A stretch of DNA of 24,275 bases from a bacterium (GCA_020049615.1 JAIFKN010000121.1:1-24275); one strand, 5' to 3'; shown: positions 1 through 8,963, counted from the stretch's first letter. Notes: a model not told the origin generated them from the sequence alone. Program-made: numbers and translations.

Positions 1-39
1 CCCGCCAATCGACCAGACCAGTCCTGTCAAACCGATCAT
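1..39 (-). CDS. 5' end of a gene leaving the window (13 residues visible)
   Basis: An ATG at 39-37 overlaps the TGA stop (38-36) of the upstream membrane-protein gene as ATGA. It opens a reading frame that stays open to the window edge (MIGLTGLVWSIGG). The 4-nt overlap is a classic translational-coupling arrangement, so this is probably the next gene of the same operon. Thirteen hydrophobic residues do not allow a function to be named; a second membrane subunit is possible. Confidence 0.5.
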   Translation of the reverse strand, partial: MIGLTGLVWSIGG

Positions 40-1205
40 GAGCAAACCGCTGCGACGCCGCGCACGGCAATGAACGGTATGACGGCTGCGATCACGCCTC
101 CGTTGTCCGGATACGCTTCCAGCAAACGCAGCGAACTGAGAGCCACCGCCAAGGCGATGACGATGGCCAGACCAATACCCAGCGGCGACGAGCCCAACAT
201 GACGGCGAGCATGGCAAGTGCGCCGACGGCCAAGCCCTGAAAAACCAACGGTACCGCATAGGACAGGACGCTCCAACGCAGGTCGCTGATCGGCAGCGCC
301 GTCAGCAGTTCATTGCGTGCAGCACGGAAGTCCGTCATGTGATGCACCAGGCCATTTACCGCCAAACCGGCAAGCCCGGCGACCAGGACAAGGCCCGGTG
401 GACGTTCCAACGGTTGCCAGCCTGCCAGCCACCAGCCGCCGCTGACGGCCAACCCTACGGCAACGAGCAACCGGAGCAGCGCCTCGGCCGGACGTTCGTG
501 CAGTATGTGCAACAGTACGCCTGCCCAGCCGCGACCTATCCGCCCTGTCGACATGGGAAAGGACGGTGGGATGCGAAGCGCCAGCACAGGCAGCGCAATG
601 CCAAGCAGAACGAGGACGCAGGCCGCGACCAGGGGATTCGGGACGGCGGAGGTGAATACACTGACGACGCCCAGACCGAGGATGCTCCAGCCCGGCCAGG
701 AGCGCCCAATCATGATTGCCCAAGTGATGGAGATGATCCCGCCCAACAGGGCGACTCCCCGCAGCAACGCCTCTGGGCCAGCACCGGAGGTCAATGCCCA
801 GCCAAGTCCAGCCAGGGCCAGGACAATGATCGGGGAACTGACGCACGTTGCCCATCCAAGCCCCGCCAGAAGCAGCATGTGAGCTCCACCGGGCAAAGCG
901 CGCAGTTCTGACATGCCTGGCACGCAACTGCGGGCGCAGCCCGCCAGCAGAACCGTCGCCAAGCCAACGGGCAGCCCGGACATCGGGCCGCCTGCACCGA
1001 TGCACACCGCGTGGACAGCATCGATGGTCCACCAGGCCAGCGACACCAGCGCCAGGCCGCAGACCAGCAGAAGCACCGTCATGGTTGCATGTAACCGCGC
1101 GAGCCTGCCCTGTGCCGTTTGCCGCATGGAGCGCAGGCCCAGCCGCATGACTACATGTGCCGCAGGCAACGTGGCGCAGGCACCAGGGCTTTTCGTAGGG
1201 GTCAT
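36..1205 (-). CDS. Polytopic membrane protein, possibly ABC-2-type permease
   Basis: This 389-residue protein has roughly ten hydrophobic segments alternating with short charged loops, so it is an integral inner-membrane protein. The segment around residues 290-315 (NELLTALPISDLRWSVLSY) resembles the E-L-L-x-x-L-P-(V/I)-S motif seen in ABC-2-type exporter permeases. That is the only family hint, and no ATPase gene is visible. The start at 1205 has a GAGG 13 nt upstream; a later ATG at residue 20 is possible. It begins 27 nt after the stop of the SMP-30 gene, so it may be cotranscribed with it, and its own stop overlaps the next start as ATGA. Its base composition looks slightly less GC-rich than its neighbours. 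Confidence 0.65.
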   Translation of the reverse strand: MTPTKSPGACATLPAAHVVMRLGLRSMRQTAQGRLARLHATMTVLLLVCGLALVSLAWWTIDAVHAVCIGAGGPMSGLPVGLATVLLAGCARSCVPGMSELRALPGGAHMLLLAGLGWATCVSSPIIVLALAGLGWALTSGAGPEALLRGVALLGGIISITWAIMIGRSWPGWSILGLGVVSVFTSAVPNPLVAACVLVLLGIALPVLALRIPPSFPMSTGRIGRGWAGVLLHILHERPAEALLRLLVAVGLAVSGGWWLAGWQPLERPPGLVLVAGLAGLAVNGLVHHMTDFRAARNELLTALPISDLRWSVLSYAVPLVFQGLAVGALAMLAVMLGSSPLGIGLAIVIALAVALSSLRLLEAYPDNGGVIAAVIPFIAVRGVAAVCS

Positions 1206-1232
1206 GCAATTCGCGCGACCTCAGCCGCCCGG

Positions 1233-2201
1233 CTACTTCGCCGGACGCAGGGCCAAACGGAAGACGCTGCCGCGGGCGGTGACGAACAGCGAGCGGCCAT
1301 CCGCGCCGCCGAAGGCGCAGTTGGCGGCCAGCGGATCGGCCTCGCCCTTGGCGTTCACGTTCGGCATGGGGATAGTGCCGATGCGCCGGGCGTCCGGGGC
1401 GAGGACGACGATGCCCTCGCTGGAGGCGACGAAGACGCGGCCCTGGGCATCGACCTTGATCCCATCCGGTAGCCCGATGACGCCTCCGAACTGCTGCGGG
1501 TTCTCCAGCGTTCCGGCGGCGGTGACGTCGTAGCGCATGATGCGGTGCGACACGTCGCAGGCGATGTACATCCGCTTGCCATCCGGGGTCAGGGCCAGGC
1601 CGTTGGGCTTGTTCAGGCCCTGCAGCACGCGCGTGACCGTGCCGTCGGCATCGATGCGGTAGACGCCGAGGATCCCGCCCATGTTGGGGGTCCGGGTGCC
1701 AAGGAACCAGTCGGCATCGGTGAACCAGATGCGTCCGGCGGCATCGACGATGACGTCGTTGGGCGAGTTGTAGGGCACGCCCTCGTAGGTGGCGGTCAGC
1801 ACGGTGGTGGTGCCGTCGGGCGCGGTGCGCGTCACCTGGCGCGACCACATCTCGCAGGCGAGCAGGTTGCCCGCCTTGTCGAAGGCCAGGCCGTTGGCCG
1901 AGATCATGCCGCGGCCGGTCCAGCCCTTCGGGCGGTACGGCTCCGCCTTGGCGGTCCGCGCATCCCAGCGGTAGAGCTTGTCGTCGTTGAAATCGACGAA
2001 GAGCAGGTAGCCGTCCGGGTGCCACAGCGGCCCCTCGGTGAAGTTGCCCTTGCAGCCGGTGGCGATGCGTTCCGGCTGGCGCGAGGCGAAGACGTCGTCG
2101 AGGGTCTCCTCGGCCGCCACCGGGGCGAGCAGGGCGAGGAGCGCGGCGAGACGCACGGTCCAGGACGGGCGGGCGGAGCGGTTGGCCATGGCTGTTCTCA
2201 T
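1233..2201 (-). CDS. Exported SMP-30/gluconolactonase-like protein
   Basis: This 322-residue protein starts with a signal peptide (positive MANRSARPSW segment, hydrophobic LAALLALLAPVAA core). It then forms a six-bladed SMP-30/gluconolactonase/LRE-type propeller. Blade signatures are visible: TEGPLWHPDGYLLFVD with the metal-binding Glu, SPNDVIVDAAGRIWFTD, KPNGLALTPDGKRMYIACD and LPDGIKVDAQGRVFVASSEG. Family members hydrolyse sugar lactones using a divalent metal; the export signal suggests a periplasmic role. I chose ATG 2201 because a longer frame back to 2306 would place the shared operator inside the gene. ATG 2189, which has a weak GAGAA before it, is equally possible. It lies divergent to the PQQ-like gene. 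The actual substrate is not readable from sequence. Confidence 0.82.
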   Translation of the reverse strand: MRTAMANRSARPSWTVRLAALLALLAPVAAEETLDDVFASRQPERIATGCKGNFTEGPLWHPDGYLLFVDFNDDKLYRWDARTAKAEPYRPKGWTGRGMISANGLAFDKAGNLLACEMWSRQVTRTAPDGTTTVLTATYEGVPYNSPNDVIVDAAGRIWFTDADWFLGTRTPNMGGILGVYRIDADGTVTRVLQGLNKPNGLALTPDGKRMYIACDVSHRIMRYDVTAAGTLENPQQFGGVIGLPDGIKVDAQGRVFVASSEGIVVLAPDARRIGTIPMPNVNAKGEADPLAANCAFGGADGRSLFVTARGSVFRLALRPAK

Positions 2202-2247
2202 GGGCCGTACGATGCCGTCCGGCCGGCGGGTGCCACGCCGGCCGCTG

Positions 2248-2261
2248 GTCATCCGGATGAC
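2248..2261. promoter_or_regulatory. Shared operator, copy 1 (GTCAT-CCGG-ATGAC)
   Basis: This is a perfect 14-bp palindrome between the divergent SMP-30 gene (start 2201, 46 bp away) and PQQ-like gene (start 2348, 86 bp away). Both arms match five other copies in the window exactly or nearly so, while the four central bases vary. It could act on either or both genes. The rest of 2202-2347 shows no clear -35/-10 boxes. Confidence 0.75.
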
Positions 2262-2347
2262 TGCGCCTGCCCCGTCGCACTGCGGGCCGCAGGCCGTATT
2301 CTGCACACGGCTGGCAACTGCCGGCCCGTCCGTGAAAGGACCGCCCG

Positions 2348-4105
2348 ATGCCCCGCCTGCTCCCCATCCTGGCCTTCGCCCTGTGCTCCGCCCTGCCGGC
2401 CGCCGACTGGCCGCAGAACCTGGGACCGTCGCGCGACGGCCTGCTGCCGGCCACGCCGCTGCGCACCGGCTGGCACGGCGCCAAGGCCCCGCTGGCCTGG
2501 CGCGCGCCCAGCGGGCTCGGCTCGGCCCCGCCCATCGCCGTCGGCGGGAAGGTCTACACCTTCGGCGCCTTCCGTCCCGCCACCACCGCCGAGCAGCTCG
2601 ACGATCCCGAGGCCGTGCCGACCTTGCCGGAGCTGAAGAAGCAGAGCACGGTCACCGGCCAGCAGCTCGCCGAGCGGTTCGGCGACGGGGTGCGCAACTT
2701 CATCGTCCTGTGGAACGTGCCGGGCATGGCGGAGAAGGAGAAGCTGGCCCAGATGGCCGAGCCGCACTTCTACATCGCGGCCCTGTGGGCGCAGTGCTTT
2801 GATGCCGCCACCGGCAAGCGCCTGTGGGCCGCCCGGCTGAGCGACTACAGCCCGATCTGCGATGCCCAGCCCTACTGGCCGCAGGCCTCGCCGCTGTTCG
2901 TCGACGGCAAGGTGTTCTTCCACGGTCCCAGCGGCGACCTCTTCCTGGTCGACGCGGCCAGCGGGAAGACGGTCTGGGAGCGCAGCCTGGTCAAGGACGG
3001 CGTGATGGGCGAGTTCGGCAAGCAGTCCAACGCCGGCGGCGGGATGCGCTGGAAGGACACCATCATCATCAGCCTCAGCCATCCGCCGGTCTACCACCAC
3101 AAGCTGATGGCGGTGCGCATCGCCGACGGCACCACCGCCTGGACCAGCGCCTTCGAGGCGCAGACCTTCCGCGCCCAGTTCGGCCGCTTCGGCTTCGCCG
3201 AGATCGCGGGCAAGCCGACCGTGCTGCTGTCCCTCGGCGAGGGCACCGCCGGAGTCGACCCCGACGACGGCGCGGTGCGCTGGCAGAGCGGCGTGCCGAT
3301 CGCCAGCAAGGCCCTCTACGAGCAGCGCTACGCCGAGCTGGCTTCGCGCTGGGCCGGCGACGAGGCGGTGACCAAGGCGATGCGCAACAAGGTCGACTCG
3401 CTCGACGCCTGGAAGAAGTCGCTCTACGCGCCGTACCAGGCCTACGCCCCGGTGACCTGGAACGGCCATGTCATCGATGCGTTGATGAGCGGCCATGACG
3501 ACTTCGTCTCGCAGATGTGGTGCGAGCGGATCGTGGACGGCAAGCCGACCCTGGCCTGGCAGACCCTCGACACGGTGCCGGAATGCCATTCCGACAAGTC
3601 GAACATGCTGGCCAAGGACGGCCGGCTGTACGTCTTCGACCAGAACTCCTACGCACCGCGCGGCCTGCTGCCGGCCGGCGACGGCGGCCGCCTGCCCGAG
3701 GCCCGCCCGTTCCGGGCCAAGGGCATCGGCCAGTTCCAGTGCTTCGACATCGCCAGCGGCAAGCGCCTGTGGCACAGCGACGCCTTCCGCACCCATACCG
3801 CCACCGACCACGACGACACCGACCACTACAAGATGATCCTGGTCGGCGACCAGCTCATCGTCACCGGCAACGACGGACTGTGGATCGCCCGCCTCGGCGA
3901 CAGCGGCGTCGAGATCCTCGCCAGCGCCAGCCTCGGCAACGCGCACCAGCTGTGGCTCGACAACGTGCTCGCCGAGCCGGTGCTGGCCGACCAGCGTCTG
4001 TTCATCCGCCAGTCGGAGGGCAGGGCGAAGAATGGCCTGAACGCCATGTTCCCCGGCACCGGCAACCTCTACTGCTTCGATCTGCGCCCGGCCGCCGGGA
4101 AGTGA
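2348..4105 (+). CDS. Exported PQQ-like beta-propeller protein
   Basis: This 585-residue protein has a signal peptide (MPRLLPILAFALCSALPAA) followed by WPQNLGPSRDG, an opening common in secreted planctomycete and verrucomicrobial PQQ-like (BamB-fold) proteins. Repeating blade motifs of the A-x-(S/T)-G-K-x-x-W type occur at GKRLWAARL, SGKTVWERSL, DGTTAWTSAF, DGAVRWQSGV and SGKRLWHSDA. The fold may bind PQQ in a dehydrogenase or act as a scaffold; no cytochrome domain is present, so enzymatic function is unproven. The start is supported by AAAGGA 8 nt upstream. It is the only plus-strand gene in the first 15.6 kb. It faces the second SMP-30 gene with only 12 bp between the stop codons and no visible terminator. 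Confidence 0.8.
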   Translation: MPRLLPILAFALCSALPAADWPQNLGPSRDGLLPATPLRTGWHGAKAPLAWRAPSGLGSAPPIAVGGKVYTFGAFRPATTAEQLDDPEAVPTLPELKKQSTVTGQQLAERFGDGVRNFIVLWNVPGMAEKEKLAQMAEPHFYIAALWAQCFDAATGKRLWAARLSDYSPICDAQPYWPQASPLFVDGKVFFHGPSGDLFLVDAASGKTVWERSLVKDGVMGEFGKQSNAGGGMRWKDTIIISLSHPPVYHHKLMAVRIADGTTAWTSAFEAQTFRAQFGRFGFAEIAGKPTVLLSLGEGTAGVDPDDGAVRWQSGVPIASKALYEQRYAELASRWAGDEAVTKAMRNKVDSLDAWKKSLYAPYQAYAPVTWNGHVIDALMSGHDDFVSQMWCERIVDGKPTLAWQTLDTVPECHSDKSNMLAKDGRLYVFDQNSYAPRGLLPAGDGGRLPEARPFRAKGIGQFQCFDIASGKRLWHSDAFRTHTATDHDDTDHYKMILVGDQLIVTGNDGLWIARLGDSGVEILASASLGNAHQLWLDNVLAEPVLADQRLFIRQSEGRAKNGLNAMFPGTGNLYCFDLRPAAGK

Positions 4106-4117
4106 GCTGACGGCGGT

Positions 4118-4999
4118 TCAGCCCGCGCAGAGCGTCCGCGGCCGGGCCAGCGGACGGTCCAGGGCGACGCACAGGATGCGCCCCGACCACTCCGGCCGCC
4201 GACTGGCCGGCATCGGTGCGTGGTCGCGCGCGGTGGTGATGAGCAGGCAGTCGCCGGCCTCGCCGCCCAGCTCCACCGCCGTCGGCAGGCTGACCGGCAG
4301 GTCGAGCCGCTGAAGGATACTACCGCTGTGCGCATCGAGGCGCAGCACGCAGGCGCCGCCGAACACCGCCACCCACAGGCCGCCCTCGCGGTCGACGACC
4401 AGGCCGTCCGGCATGCCCTCGGCCAGGGTGGACAGCACGCTGCGGCCGTTCACCGCGCCAGATGCGGAATCCCAGGCGAAGCCGTCGATGCGGCGCAGGG
4501 TGGAGTCCGCGAACAGCATGCGCCCCTGCCACCAATCCAGGCCGTTGGCGATGCTGACGCGATCGACCACCGTGCTGATCGCGCCCCCGGCCTCCAGGCG
4601 GTGGAGCGCGCCGCCCTCCCAGGCGTAGTCGCAGCGCAGGGTGCCGAACCACAGGCGACCGGCCGGATCGACCGCGCCGTCGTTGATCCGGCTCACGGAG
4701 GGATCGCCGGGGGCGGTGGCGAACGGGCGCCACGAACCGTCGGATGTGTCCAGCCGGCCCAGGCGCAGCCCGCCGGCGACGATCAGGATGCGCGGATCGG
4801 CGGTGCAGGCGAGGCAGCCGACCGGGGCCGGCACCGGCCAGGCCAGCAGCGTGCCATCCGCTTCGCGGGCGTGCACCAGGCCGGCGGGGATGTCGACCCA
4901 GTACCAGCGCCGCGTGCGCCCGTCCCAGCGCGGATGCTCGAACAGGGCGCCGCTGGTGTCAGGCCATGGGACGGGATCTCCGCCGTGGACCGTGGTCAC
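4118..4999 (-). CDS. SMP-30/gluconolactonase family protein, GTG start
   Basis: This 293-residue cytosolic-looking protein has no signal peptide and shows the canonical SMP-30 blade pattern. The Glu near residue 21 in FEHPRWD is the expected first metal ligand. DGAVDPAGRLWFGTL, SIANGLDWWQGRMLFADS (Asn ligand) and GMPDGLVVDREGGLWVAVFG (Asp ligand) follow in order. Such enzymes open aldonolactones in oxidative sugar pathways. The GTG start overlaps the TGA of the upstream glycoside hydrolase as GTGA, and a GAGG sits 10 nt before it. The two genes are therefore translationally coupled, which favours a joint role: the exported hydrolase releases a sugar and the lactonase acts after its oxidation. 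The specific sugar is unknown. Confidence 0.85.
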   Translation of the reverse strand: MTTVHGGDPVPWPDTSGALFEHPRWDGRTRRWYWVDIPAGLVHAREADGTLLAWPVPAPVGCLACTADPRILIVAGGLRLGRLDTSDGSWRPFATAPGDPSVSRINDGAVDPAGRLWFGTLRCDYAWEGGALHRLEAGGAISTVVDRVSIANGLDWWQGRMLFADSTLRRIDGFAWDSASGAVNGRSVLSTLAEGMPDGLVVDREGGLWVAVFGGACVLRLDAHSGSILQRLDLPVSLPTAVELGGEAGDCLLITTARDHAPMPASRRPEWSGRILCVALDRPLARPRTLCAG

Positions 5000-7764
5000 T
5001 CGAAGACGACCTCGTAGTACAGCGCGGCATCGCGTCCGGTGTCGAGGGCGATGGCCCCGGCCGTGACCGGCAGGGTGCGGCCGCTGCGCCGGCCGTCGTG
5101 GTCGAGGATGTGCACCGCGGCGACGCGCCGCGCCAGGGTGACCACCGCCTGCACCGGTTCGAGCAGCAGCGGGGCGGTGCCGTTGGCCAGCACCGTGTCG
5201 TCGGGGCGGAAGAGGCGGAAGCCGGTGTTGCTCTGCCGCGCGACGACGCTGATGATCGCGCCCTTGGCGGCGGCCAGGTCGGCATCGCGTTCCAGGCTGG
5301 AGATGAGCAGCGAGGCGTAGGGCGAGGCGATGCGGATGCCGATGCCACCGAGGCGCTGCTCGGTGCCGCCGGGATGGCCGATCACGCCCTTGGTGCCGGC
5401 GGTGTCGATGGTGACCAGGCCGCCGCCGGCGGTGCTCCAGGCCAGCTGACCGGTGGTCGAGCGGTAGACCCCCGCCTGCCGCATCGATGACAGGTCGGGG
5501 ACCACCGGCGCCGCGCCCCGCTCGGCGAACTCGACCAGGACGCGGCCGACCGCCAGGGCCTCGACCGGGGTGGTGCCGCCGAAGCTCTTGGTGTCGCCGC
5601 TGCTCTCCAGCGTCTCGCTGAAGGGGAACTCGCCGCTGCGCAGGTTGTCCTCGCCGACGATGCGCCGGGCCACCACCGCACCGGGCTGCACGTCGCCGCG
5701 CAGCACCATGCGCGCAACCGTGGGATGCTGCCCGAACATGGTCGGAGTCTCGGTGCAGAAGCGGTCCCAGCGGTTGCGGCCGCCGGTCACCGGGATGAGG
5801 CCGGCGACCTTGTGCTCGGACTGGAACTGGTACGAGCCGTCCCAGCCCTGCAGACCCATGCCGTACGCGGCGACCACCGGCACCATGCCGGCCTCGTTGA
5901 GGCTGGGAAACAGCTGCGTCCACTCCGAGAGCACGAATGGCCGGTCGGCGACCTGCTGCATGCCGCCGGCGCCGAACACGCCGCTGCCCGGCCGCGCCAG
6001 CATGTCGAAGCGCACGCCGGTGTTGTAGTCGTGGCGGTCGATGAAGCCGACGCGGTGGTCGGAGCGCAGGTTGAGGAAGTGCGGCAGCATGGCCGGCGCC
6101 TGCCACGGCGAGCCGAGCAGCGGCCCCTCGTAGCCGGTGCCGCGGATGGCCTTGGCGAAGCGGGCGTAGAAGGCGTCCTGCTCGGCGTGCAGGAAGGCGG
6201 CGCCGTCGAGCAGGCGCTGGCGCGTGCCGCCGGTGGTCTTGGGCAGGTTGTCGTTGCCGAGGAACCACGGATTGAGCTGCACCGCGACCGCCACGGCGAG
6301 GTCGTCGTCGGCCTTCGCCGCCGTGCCCCAGGCCGCCTTCCACGCCGCCGCGTCGGCATAGCGGGTGCGCAGCCAGGCGGCGAAGCGCTCGCGCAGCTTG
6401 CGGCCGTAGGTCGGGCATTTCGCCGCCGCCGCCTCGACCGGGAACCACAGGATGTCGTCCTCGTTCTGCAACTCGACGAAGTTCAGCGCCGGATCCTTGG
6501 CGTAGGCCAGCCCGGTCTCCGGGTTGACGTGCTGCAGCAGCTTGACCACCATCTCGATCATCACGTCCTGCACGTCCGGGGCGATGTTGATCAGGGCGTA
6601 GGAGCTGCCGCCGAAGGCCTTGGCGATCTCGTCGTAGGCCCACAGGCGCGGCGCGTCCTCAGGGCGCAGCTTCAGCTTGAATGAGTGCGACCAGCCGAAG
6701 TAGATGCCGCGCTGCTTGAGTGCAGCGGTGAAGTGGTCGAGGCGGGCCAGCTTGGCGGCGTCGAAGCGCAGCGCGCTCTCGGGGCTGCCGATGCCCTCCC
6801 AGTCGTCGTTGGTGAACTTGTGCATGCGCACGGCGTTGATGCCGTAGCGCGCCAGGCGGGCGGCGGTGGCGTCGGCCTCCTCCGGCTTGGGGGCGTTGAG
6901 GCCATAGGAGATGTTGGTGCCCCAGAAGACGATCGGCTTGCCGTCGGCGGTGATGAAGCGGTCACCCTGCATGCGGATGCCGCCGCGGGCGCCGGCGGGA
7001 CGCTCCAGCCAGCCCTCCAGGCCGATGACCGACGGCCCGTCGCCGCCCTTGGCCGCCAGCGGGAACCACGACGCACCCGCCGGCGTCTCGATGTAGCGCT
7101 GCAGGTCGGCCTCGCTGGCGTGCACCACGGCCGGGCCGGGGAAGGCCAGGGTGGCGGCGAGCGCGGTGGTGCCGGCGGGCACGGCGTCCCGGACGATGAG
7201 CAGGCGCAGCACGCCGAACTCCGGTTCGACCGTCACCGGCGTGGCGAAGCGCAGGGTGATCTCGCCGGCGGCGCTATGCAGGATCAGGGCCGCGATGCCG
7301 GGGATGGCGCTGGTGCGCTTGACCGGCAGGGCGAGTTCGCGCCGCTGGCCATCGGCGCCGACCAGGGTGATGCGGCCGTCGAGCAGGTCCTTGCCGGGCG
7401 TGATCGCCAGGCAGGCGAGGGTGGCCGGCACGGTGGCCTCGGCGCCCAGGGCGACGCGCAGGGCGATCGTGCCATCGGCGTTGCCGGCCGCGGTCACCTG
7501 GCTGGTGGCAGTGCCGGCGCCCAGCTTCAGGGTGCAGCGCGCGTCGAGCCCCTGGCCCTCGACCGCCTTGTGGGCGATCTCGGTCCAGCCCCAGTTCGGA
7601 CCCCAGGCCGTCAGCGCGAGGCTGTACAGGCAGCGGTCCTGCGCGAGCAGGAAGAGCTTGCCGGCATCGACCGGCGAACGGGTCAGCCGCCAGGCCGGCG
7701 CATCGGCGGCGACCAGCAGTGCGGCGGTGAGCAGACAGAGGGTGATGCGATTGACTGACGGCAT
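4996..7764 (-). CDS. Exported clan GH-A glycoside hydrolase (GH5-like)
   Basis: This 922-residue protein has a signal peptide (MPSVNRITLCLLTAALLVAADA). About 240 residues of probable beta-sandwich follow, then a TIM barrel opening near residue 267 with FITADGKPIVFWGTNISYG. Glu435 in ELQNEDD fits the clan GH-A acid/base (Asn-Glu pair), and Glu614 in VLSEWTQ fits the nucleophile. The 179-residue separation is plausible for the clan. A C-terminal region of about 240 residues again looks all-beta. I cannot assign a CAZy family or substrate. The start at 7764 was preferred over 7827 because it gives a clean signal peptide, has GAGG 9 nt upstream, and leaves the operator at 7823-7836 outside the gene. 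It is the first gene of a pair with the SMP-30 gene. Confidence 0.8.
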   Translation of the reverse strand: MPSVNRITLCLLTAALLVAADAPAWRLTRSPVDAGKLFLLAQDRCLYSLALTAWGPNWGWTEIAHKAVEGQGLDARCTLKLGAGTATSQVTAAGNADGTIALRVALGAEATVPATLACLAITPGKDLLDGRITLVGADGQRRELALPVKRTSAIPGIAALILHSAAGEITLRFATPVTVEPEFGVLRLLIVRDAVPAGTTALAATLAFPGPAVVHASEADLQRYIETPAGASWFPLAAKGGDGPSVIGLEGWLERPAGARGGIRMQGDRFITADGKPIVFWGTNISYGLNAPKPEEADATAARLARYGINAVRMHKFTNDDWEGIGSPESALRFDAAKLARLDHFTAALKQRGIYFGWSHSFKLKLRPEDAPRLWAYDEIAKAFGGSSYALINIAPDVQDVMIEMVVKLLQHVNPETGLAYAKDPALNFVELQNEDDILWFPVEAAAAKCPTYGRKLRERFAAWLRTRYADAAAWKAAWGTAAKADDDLAVAVAVQLNPWFLGNDNLPKTTGGTRQRLLDGAAFLHAEQDAFYARFAKAIRGTGYEGPLLGSPWQAPAMLPHFLNLRSDHRVGFIDRHDYNTGVRFDMLARPGSGVFGAGGMQQVADRPFVLSEWTQLFPSLNEAGMVPVVAAYGMGLQGWDGSYQFQSEHKVAGLIPVTGGRNRWDRFCTETPTMFGQHPTVARMVLRGDVQPGAVVARRIVGEDNLRSGEFPFSETLESSGDTKSFGGTTPVEALAVGRVLVEFAERGAAPVVPDLSSMRQAGVYRSTTGQLAWSTAGGGLVTIDTAGTKGVIGHPGGTEQRLGGIGIRIASPYASLLISSLERDADLAAAKGAIISVVARQSNTGFRLFRPDDTVLANGTAPLLLEPVQAVVTLARRVAAVHILDHDGRRSGRTLPVTAGAIALDTGRDAALYYEVVFE

Positions 7765-7822
7765 GATGACGGACCTCGTGCCAGGAGCGGCCTGTGGATG
7801 TCGACGTGACCAGCGACCGGCA

Positions 7823-7836
7823 GTCATGCCGATGAC
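7823..7836 (-). promoter_or_regulatory. Shared operator, copy 2 (GTCAT-GCCG-ATGAC)
   Basis: This copy has exact inverted 5-bp arms. It lies 59 bp upstream of the glycoside hydrolase start and just after the stop of the upstream pseudopilin gene (7843), in the 78-bp gap between them. It is identical in all 14 positions to the copy at 12195-12208. Confidence 0.78.
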
Positions 7837-7842
7837 CAGGCC

Positions 7843-8574
7843 TCAGGGATTGGAGAAGATGATCAGCCCGCTGGCGCTGTCGGCGGTCGGATTGCCGCTG
7901 TACTGCACATGGCCGTCGAAGAACAGGATGTTGCAGCCCTTCTTGTGCCAGGGCACCCAGTTGTAGACGCCTGGGGCGGCGGCGGCGACGGCGGCGGCCA
8001 CCGTCGTCGGCAGGCATTCCGCCGGATTGCCCCAGCCGGCGAAGTAGCGGGCCTTGTCGGCCTCCATCATCAGGACCATCTGCGACTGCCGTTTGACCTG
8101 CGACAGGCCGAGCCTCGCCTCGGGGCTGGCCCAGGTGGCGGCACCGGTGATGCCGGGGGTGGCCTGGGTGTTCATGCCGTAGGACGGCTCGTCGCGGGTG
8201 GCGCGGTCGCGCGGATCGCTGGCGCACAGCAGGGTCTTCTCGCGACCGATGTTGTGGGTGTCGAAGGGATCGGCGGCCTCGCTGATCGCCGGCAGGTACT
8301 GGCCGAGGAAGGGGCCGCCCCACCACGACACCGGAAAGGCGAAGTTCCACTCCGCCGGGGTCATGCTGCCGGGCAGGTAGTGCATCGGCAGGGCGCCGTC
8401 GTGATCGGTGGCATAGAGGTGGACCATCACCCCGAGCTGCTTGAGGTTGTTGCCGCAGGACATCTTGCGCGCCGACTCGCGCACCAGGGTGATGGCGGGC
8501 AGGAGCATGCCGGCGAGCACGGCGATGATCGAGATGACGACCAGCAGCTCGATCAGGGTAAAGGCCTTCCTCAT
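7843..8574 (-). CDS. Type II secretion-like pseudopilin with H-x9-DG motif
   Basis: This 243-residue protein begins [21 protein letters not shown], a class III prepilin signal with cleavage expected before Phe5 and the conserved Glu at mature position 5. Ala instead of the usual Gly precedes the cleavage site. The C-terminal segment [19 protein letters not shown] contains the H-x9-DG motif that defines a large PVC-group pseudopilin family. The function of these proteins is poorly known. No other type II secretion genes are near. The ATG overlaps the TGA of the 130-residue gene upstream (ATGA), with GGAAG before it. I chose this start because any earlier one would bury the prepilin signal. It is presumably expressed from the operator-bearing promoter at 9009. 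Confidence 0.88.
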   Translation of the reverse strand: MRKAFTLIELLVVISIIAVLAGMLLPAITLVRESARKMSCGNNLKQLGVMVHLYATDHDGALPMHYLPGSMTPAEWNFAFPVSWWGGPFLGQYLPAISEAADPFDTHNIGREKTLLCASDPRDRATRDEPSYGMNTQATPGITGAATWASPEARLGLSQVKRQSQMVLMMEADKARYFAGWGNPAECLPTTVAAAVAAAAPGVYNWVPWHKKGCNILFFDGHVQYSGNPTADSASGLIIFSNP

Positions 8575-8963
8575 GGCTGATTCTTCCGCTTGTAGGTGTC
8601 GAGCATGGCCTCGGCCTCCGGGCTGCGGTAGCGGTGGCACTGCTTGGCCGGCGGCTGGCGTTTCAGCGTCGGATGCACGGGAGGCGCTGCCGCGCCAGAC
8701 GCCATCGGGAACAGCCACGGCCGCCGCTGGGTGTCGGCGAAGGCGGGATCATCGCACTGCCAGGCCGGCAGCAGCCCGTCGGGCGGAGTCGGCGGCGCAT
8801 CGATCGGACCGGCCACATAGGTGATCAGCTCGGGGTCGTAGCCGGCCTCGGCGAGAAAGGCGTGCGGGTACGCCGACAGGCCGTCGTCGGCCGGACGCAG
8901 CAGCAGCACGACCGCCAGGGTGGCGGCCAGGCAGATGCCAAGGAGGATGATCGCTCTGCGCAT
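8571..8963 (-). CDS. Small membrane-anchored protein of unknown function
   Basis: This 130-residue protein has an N-terminal hydrophobic stretch ([19 protein letters not shown], residues 4-22) that can be a signal anchor or signal peptide. A polar, Pro-rich body follows ([21 protein letters not shown]). I recognise no domain. Its stop overlaps the start of the H-x9-DG pseudopilin as ATGA, so the two are coupled and probably work together at the envelope. The operator copy at 9009-9022 lies 46 bp upstream of its ATG. The Shine-Dalgarno is weak (GGA about 12 nt upstream). Two Cys in the body (CDD and QCHR) could form a disulfide. Confidence 0.7.
   Translation of the reverse strand: MRRAIILLGICLAATLAVVLLLRPADDGLSAYPHAFLAEAGYDPELITYVAGPIDAPPTPPDGLLPAWQCDDPAFADTQRRPWLFPMASGAAAPPVHPTLKRQPPAKQCHRYRSPEAEAMLDTYKRKNQP

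Noticed and set aside
2248..2261. Reading the GTCAT-N4-ATGAC sites as RNA hairpins
   Set aside because: A 5-bp stem with a tetraloop is possible. However, the arms keep sequence as well as pairing, and one copy overlaps a stop codon and another sits beyond a predicted -35 box, which fits a DNA operator better.
310..2535. Very long open frames opposite or out of phase with the real genes (for example 310-2535 minus, 2249-3946 minus, 9337-12207 plus, 13460-15499 plus)
   Set aside because: They are low-complexity Arg/Ala/Gly/Pro-rich translations produced by the lack of stop codons at about 70 % GC. They lack domains, signals and ribosome-binding sites and overlap genes with clear family motifs.
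4118..6643. An 841-codon frame that includes the second SMP-30 protein
   Set aside because: Only the last 293 codons carry the SMP-30 motifs. Everything before the GTG at 4999 lies over the glycoside hydrolase in another frame and has no domain character.
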